The notes under the pieces: generated by a model
Database searches by the model: none
The model's input: only the letters and a program-made list of their open reading frames with translations
What the model was told of the DNA's origin: nothing
Made by a program: the position numbers and the translations under genes
Part shown: in pieces, positions 58,284-64,000 of the stretch
How positions within the stretch are numbered: the first letter of the stretch is position 1
How the letters are laid out: the number at the start of each line of letters is the position of its first letter
Assembly: GCF_001949145.1 (NCBI RefSeq)
Contig: NW_019091397.1
Coordinates: 797,082 to 861,081, forward strand
DNA: 64,000 nt
DNA from: Acanthaster planci
Taxonomy: Eukaryota; Echinodermata; Asteroidea; Valvatida; Acanthasteridae
Direction of reading: 5' to 3'

Positions 58284-59024
58284 CTGGCAATCAAAATTAA
58301 ATAGGGATTCATCTTTAGAAATTATAGCTAAGACCCAATGACAGATATGGTCTGTCAAATTCGAAAAAAAAGAGCATCATAGGGTCCTTTCAATAAGCAT
58401 GAAGAAATATGTAACAATTTTGAATACAGCTGCAATATTGTTTCGTTTGAGTTTGATTTGATATTTGAATCTTGATTTCGGGTTTCTGAGCTGTCTCGTA
58501 ACACGCACAGACTGATTATTTCCACTTTTAAAAACTTCATTAGGGAAGATTTCTGAAATACATTTGCCTTTGTTGCTTCTTGATGTTTGCTCTTAGCAAT
58601 GTCAGTACATTACCAGGAATCTAAAAATGTTTTTCTGTTCCAATGTTACGCCCTAAGGAACTTTAAAAAAAAAAAAACGGACAGTATAAATGAAATAAGT
58701 AAGGGAGCTACCCATTCACTATAACACCAGTATGTCTCAATTCTTTTATTATCAAGTTTCTTTGAACACAGCGTTTCCATTTTGGGTTGATTCCTGAAAA
58801 TATAATATGACAGTGGTTTCTTATTATTTTAAATCTCTTGCGAGTGTAAAGGAAACAACAAAGTTATACTTGGATGTTAACCCCTGAGTATTAGTCTGGA
58901 ACGTACCGAAATGCAGTTCCCCCCCAAACTTTCGGTTTCGCGAAGGACCGCACGGTTTGGCTGATGAGTGCATAAGAGAGGGCCTATTTTATTTGAAGAT
59001 GTAATGCGTCTGCTCGAGCACTAA

Positions 59025-59275
59025 ATGGTGAAAGTGGAGAGAGGTAAGGAGGCGGGAATATTCTGCACTGGAGATCGTCCACTATATGGCTGTCAATTCA
59101 TATTAGACACGAAGGCAGCACGGTTTGGATGCTGCATCCATGGACACGAGCAAAGCATTGATTACCCCGTAGCCATGGAGACCATTGTTGTCGGGCTGAC
59201 GTCAAAGCAAGCTGTCTCCGGCTGCTGTGTCGGCAAAAATACTGATGTGAGAGGTAGAAAAATAAATAAATAAAA
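59025..59275 (+). other. Regulatory-looking island with X-box-like and CRE motifs
   Basis: A GC-richer block with an 82-codon frame of no recognisable product. It carries GTAGCCATGGAGAC (X-box-like, one mismatch, 59169-59182), a SOX-like CATTGTTG (59183-59190) and a perfect CRE TGACGTCA (59197-59204) within 36 bp. An intronic enhancer or alternative promoter is more likely than a protein. Confidence 0.35.
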
Positions 59276-61479
59276 AGGAGTTCCCAGGAGCTTGGAACAA
59301 TGCGTATTTTATAATAATGCCGCAGGCGAGCCTCTTACACGAGGAAGTCAAGTGCCTGAACGAGAAAACCTAGAAACTGGAGACGATTTGTTTTAATAAT
59401 TAAAGCTCAACTACAGTTCTCGTAGGCGTAATAGAACAACTGAGCAAATGGATATATACTGGCCTCATTATGGACAATTCATAGAAAAAATAATTTTCAT
59501 CAGCCATATGCAATTCCTCGTGAGAAAAAGACTCCACCTTCTTTAATGTGTCCTGGAAATGCATCCACAACTGTTATAACTGAGCTAAAAAGTAAAATAC
59601 TTACATTTTTGCGCATTACTCCAACCTCAAACTTTAATTCATATCCAGGGTGGTAGGTGTTTTATGACCTGCGAGATTTGTTGTTTGTTCAAAATAACAT
59701 CTCGAGATAACCCACACCAAGTCGGCATAGAATAAACCAACCTAGTTAAAGTTTCCACTCAGACACCAGTCTGGGGGGGGGTGCTATCAGGCCCACTGTT
59801 TTAAGGCGTAATCCATCTTTTTTAATATAGGCCTATATGTGTAGGAATCTGTATGAATTGATGGAATTCTTTCCTCTTGAACCCTGAAGTTTTGAATCTG
59901 CATTCGAACACATACACAAAACACATTTACATCTTCGCCAAAATGCCTCTCAGTATTTTAGGCAGCATTGGAATAAAATGCTAACTTAAACAACAGGCTT
60001 TATTGAATCCTCATTACATGTGCCTCTAATACTTACGCGCAACCATAAAATGAAATCTATTAGCAATCATTTGACTCTCATAAACCCTTCCCATGCATAT
60101 TTGGCGAAGTATGCCAACGTAGCCAGATTTAGGCAGGACCTTGTTATCATTTGTAACTCCATCGTAGTTCAACACAATCGCCGAATATGCTTTATTGCTC
60201 ATATATATTCTATGTCATCTGTTGCGTTATGGCACTCCTACACACAGGAAGATTAATGGTGCTGGTCGGCATGCAATTGCTATGTCTACCCTTGAGGGGA
60301 CCATGCAATACCATGCATCATTTTAAGTTAACCTTATTGTCAATTTTTGTTTGACTATTTAAATGCTAATGTAAATTTTCATATTCATGAGCAAAACTGT
60401 GATGTCATCAAGGCACTGAATTTCTATGTTGCCTTGATTTGATACAAACAACTGTTTTTTTCATATTTCGCTATCGTACATTTCTCTAGCAATTTACGGT
60501 TGTGTAGATAGCGAGCAACCTTTTCTCACGAAGGTTTCAAAGAACAAATTTTGGTTTCCAAATTTGAACATAAACATGCAAACTGAACAGTGTCTTCCCT
60601 ACTTCACTTCACAGCAAAAGCGCCCCCGCGTATCCCGAAAAGCTTGGACAGTTTTAATGTTTAAAAAAGTGCACTTTTAAGTATACTTATCTCTAAAATG
60701 ATTCAAACAGTTTTTCATATATTAAAGAGTAGCTGCAATGGAATTCTTTTAACGCAAACCTCCAAAATGCACCTTTATATCTCAGTTACCTTTCAATTTT
60801 TATTTCGTTATTTCATACCGTTTTTGTTGCCTTTTTGGTTATTATGCTGTAAAAGAATATATCCACTTTCACGGGGAAAACTCCTGCATATTTTTACACA
60901 TTCTGTTGGCCTTAATTCATTCTTCTTTAGCGATTTGTTGTTCAAGTACATGTACATAGCAATAATCAAGCATTCATTCAAGGTTCACAATTAGAACAGA
61001 AAAACCTATGCACTGAATCCCTAGAACCTTCCCTAGATGACATCACATCAACAGCACCCTCAGAAAGCATGGATAATTGACAGTGTTGTAGACCACTTAA
61101 GACCTTCACAACACCACACAAGGCCAGCACGACCAACACGAGACCTCCAGTCTAAATTCAAGTCACAAGCTTTTCAAATGAACTGTAACAGAAGCATTCC
61201 TTTGTCATTGTTCACCCTGTGACTTGTGCCTGTTCTTTTGTCTGGTCTTGTGCATGGTCTTGTGATGGTCTCGACTATACAACACTGATAATTGTAGATG
61301 TCAAAATATTGCATTTCAACTTAAGAGGAATGTCAAACTGTTTTCAAACATTGAAGAATAGAAAATATGTTGCAGAAAAATTGTGTAGGAGAGGAAGTAA
61401 TTGCAGCTGCATATCAAAGAAGAGTATTAAGACATACAAAAGAAGTCTATGAAACCCATTATCTGATAATACAGACTTG

Positions 61480-61770
61480 AGCCATCAGCTATCCCTGACC
61501 ATACCTCCCGAGGAGTTGTGGTCGCAGAAACAACACCTTTCCAAGGCAAAATCTTGCATGCCCTCCTTCGCAAGAATAGTAAACGCTTGACGACTGAAGT
61601 AGATGAGGCCGTGCAGAGAGCATGGACGCACGTGGTCCGACTGTAATTGCAAGAAAGCCATGTAGCTGCACTCGGCGATAGGATCAGCGACTGTGCACCA
61701 AGTACTCGCTGTGTGTGGAATTGCATCCTGGTTATGCTTCCCTCCCAGTTCGAGGGCCCTTCGAGCAATT
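61480..61770. other. Coding-like island, unidentified
   Basis: A GC-richer segment. A plus frame reads AETTPFQGKILHALLRKN and continues with LTTEVDEAVQRAWTHVV before a stop at about 61645; the minus strand is open for 113 codons (61427-61768). Frames broken by stops suggest an old coding remnant, perhaps from a mobile element, but no family is recognised. Confidence 0.25.
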
Positions 61771-63345
61771 AAGGGATGATGAAGCTGTGTAGCTTTGACA
61801 TCATTAGCAACTTTCTAATGCCTTGGCTGTGCATTGGCTAAATCAAGCTTTTACCGAGGTTACTGGCCTGATATACATACATGAAGCTCAATCCTTCTGA
61901 TTCTAAATGAATTTTGAATATTAGCAGTTTTACCGTTTCTGATGACAACGAACACAAAAAGAACTTTTTACGTCTTTTGTTGCGTGTTCACTGGTAAATG
62001 CTAATTTGCAGTGCACAACATAACAGATGCCAGATATGAGGAGAGAAACCTTCGTTCTAATAATTAAAAAAAATACATTCATCTTTAAATCATAATTTCT
62101 ATCATTAGTGTAGATTTAGTTTAGATTAATAAGTTAAGTACCACCGTTGCATTTGGTCTAATTTAATGTGTCAAAGCTCACAGCGTTGCGATTACTATTT
62201 TCTTCGTTTTGTTCAATGTGGGAAAAACGTTCCGGAAAAAGTTTAAAGCTTTTAGAAAGTGTCAGTGAGAAAAACATTGCAGATTAAACATACACCCTCA
62301 TTCGAGCAGCAGTCAAAAAGAATGTTCCTTTTTGGAAAGGACATCATTAAGTAGGCAAAGTTTTTAGAATTATTCGGAAGAAAGACAAAATGGAGATCAT
62401 ATTAATTTAGCAAGAGTCCGGGGAGTTAAAAGCACTGAGTTGATTCCTATGGTATAGATTCCTATGGCACATCTTCAAATGTGCCATATTACTGTATCCC
62501 TGACTGTATAACTGAAAGGTTCATCGTGTTAATGGCTAACTGCCATTCGATCCGTACTGGGGTCAAAGCGCCTTTAAATTGAACTCCATTTTGCTGGAAT
62601 TTGCTGTTTTTAGAATGAACGTTTCAGAACATATAAATCTCTCGACAAAACCAATGCAAAATATCTTTCAATAAATTATATCATAAATCCTTTGCTTAGG
62701 AATATAAAATATAACCGCAATTTGTTGTTGACACCCTCCACCTTCCAAAACGAGAATTACCCACGAAATATTACGGTAGTAGTTTGGAAAAATTAACCTG
62801 AAAAATTACTCCAGCCAGGGAATCTTTCCCGTACACGATAAAGCTGGCGTCTTGTGAACCCCACCCTGGGATTACTGTTCAACTTCCCCTATAAAAATAA
62901 GTAGTAATTGTTATTTTTGTTTGTTGAAAGGCACTATTTTCACAAATCAATGCGTTGTAAAAAAAAAAGGTAAATCTATCCCCACAATAACACCCCAAAG
63001 TCATTTGAAGGTACTAAATTTAATGACGTGTGGAAATAGAGGGTGTATGTTTGGGGACCACATGCAGTAGAATTGATAGCAGTACGCTTAGGGTCACAGT
63101 ATGTTTTTAGCTTGTCTAATCATTAAATTTCAATGTCCCCGATGCCTATTCATGGAAATTTGACTGTTATTAAAAACTAATTAATAAATTACAAATCCCT
63201 GATATCTATTGTTGGCTGAATGTATGTCAAAAGCACATCTGTTATTTCAATTTCATGAACATTAACAATTCCCAATAACACTATATATTACAATAGGCCT
63301 CTGGTTCGACGAATCACATTATGTTTTATGTTGTGTATATTAATT

Positions 63346-63375
63346 GTTGTTATGGTAACTGTCTCGCTGACGTCA
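63346..63375 (+). promoter_or_regulatory. X-box and CRE composite
   Basis: GTTGTTATGGTAAC (63346-63359) fits RYYNYYATRRNRAC throughout and is followed eight bases later by the perfect CRE TGACGTCA (63368-63375). A composite RFX/CREB-type site is inferred. Confidence 0.45.
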
Positions 63376-64000
63376 CTGGTTTGGTGCTGAGTGGGTCTCT
63401 AGCCATTTAATAATTCAGTTTGCTTCGAGTCAAAATGCACACACAGTGTTTGGCAATAAGCGTGAATATAACCGTAACCAATAATTTCGTGGTTTTTTTG
63501 AAAGACGGTTGAAGGATTGCATTGGCTTGGGAATTAAAGGAAAGGCAAGTGTATGAACAGTTTAGCCTGAGAAACTTGCAATCATGTGTTCACTGAAATC
63601 CTTAAGCAACGCCTTGCTTCACGAGAGATATGTACAGCATTGTGTTAATTCGACGCAATTCCCGACATAATGTTGTTATGTTTGCATTTCCTCCGGAAAT
63701 GTGAACGAATAAAGTAATTTAGAATTACAACGTTATGTAGACATATGCATCTTCAAATACCCAACCCAGTGTTTGGGGAAACTGCCATTTTTTCAACCAC
63801 TGTTGAACATCTTGGCCACATTTATACCTTAGAAATAGCTTTATCACAAGTTGTTTAGGCTGCTGGTTTTCTTTTCGATTTTGAGTATTAGTCATGAATA
63901 ATAAGCATTGCTGTTACATGCCATATCCCTAAACGTTTACTCGAGCAACTCAACAGGGCCACTTTTCAGTGTTAGACATAGCGATCAATGCGACCATCTG

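Larger units (their letters stand above)
40134..64000 (+). other. Presumed large first intron of the KCNH gene
   Basis: Nearly 24 kb of AT-rich sequence with no convincing plus-strand exon. It contains scattered repeats (48947-49000, 51185-51437), three further X-box-like motifs (45005, 59169, 63346) and GC-richer islands at about 42450-42910, 58050-58290, 59000-59270 and 61480-61770 that carry short ORFs I cannot identify. That this is one intron is inferred from the donor at 40134 and the lack of other genes. Confidence 0.5.

Noticed and set aside
59133-59155. REST/RE1-like sequence GCTGCATCCATGGACACG
   Set aside because: Half-sites are present but an extra base in the left half and a poor right half make it an unreliable match.
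1-64000. Prokaryotic operons, CRISPR arrays, rRNA or tRNA genes, defence systems
   Set aside because: None seen. No regular spacer-repeat arrays, no convincing tRNA A/B boxes in a cloverleaf context, and the genes are spliced.

Overview
This is nuclear DNA from a eukaryote, most likely an animal. Genes are split by GT-AG introns, intergenic space is AT-rich, and retrotransposon debris is abundant. The gene set (COQ6, COMMD1, an ERG-type KCNH channel), the mix of BEL/Pao and Penelope-like elements, and frequent ACATGTA and AGGCCTA words suggest a marine invertebrate, probably a deuterostome (echinoderm, hemichordate or cephalochordate type). The phylum is inference; I cannot name a species. 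No bacterial features, CRISPR array, rRNA or confident tRNA gene was seen. There is a 130-base assembly gap at 24971-25100.

Region 1 (1-15.8 kb) holds a head-to-head gene pair. COQ6, the ubiquinone-biosynthesis monooxygenase, runs on the minus strand with six exons visible (10050 down to 755); its 3' exons lie beyond the left edge. COMMD1 runs on the plus strand and is complete in four exons (10452-13419, 188 codons). The ~400 bp between the start codons carries a DR5 and a DR1 nuclear-receptor-type direct repeat. COQ6 introns hold a palindromic MITE-like element and a decayed Penelope-like element with a 14-bp target-site duplication. COMMD1 intron 1 holds a pre-miRNA-like hairpin.

Region 2 (16-28 kb) is retroelement territory. 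A degenerate BEL/Pao LTR retrotransposon (15999-23696) has both LTRs, a 4-bp GTAA duplication, recognisable gag, protease, RT, RNase H and integrase remnants, and a nested solo LTR in gag. It is followed by one copy of a ~190-bp MITE, an inverted-repeat element broken by the gap, and a second, antisense BEL/Pao fragment (about 27.4-26.0 kb).

Region 3 (28-39.6 kb) is mostly intergenic. It holds a second MITE copy, a dispersed repeat with poly-T/poly-G tracts, and a foldback-like element at 37.2-38.0 kb.

Region 4 (39.6-64 kb) starts with a GC-rich promoter-like patch carrying an RFX X-box. At 40055-40133 lies a 26-codon first exon that I read as the conserved N-terminus of an ERG-type (KCNH) potassium channel, ending in a GTAAGT donor. 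The remaining ~24 kb looks like its first intron; it contains further X-box motifs, two of them next to perfect CRE palindromes. I found no prokaryote-style operon or defence system. The points most worth follow-up are the hidden KCNH exon and its RFX/CRE motifs, the COQ6-COMMD1 bidirectional promoter, the foldback element and the intronic hairpin.
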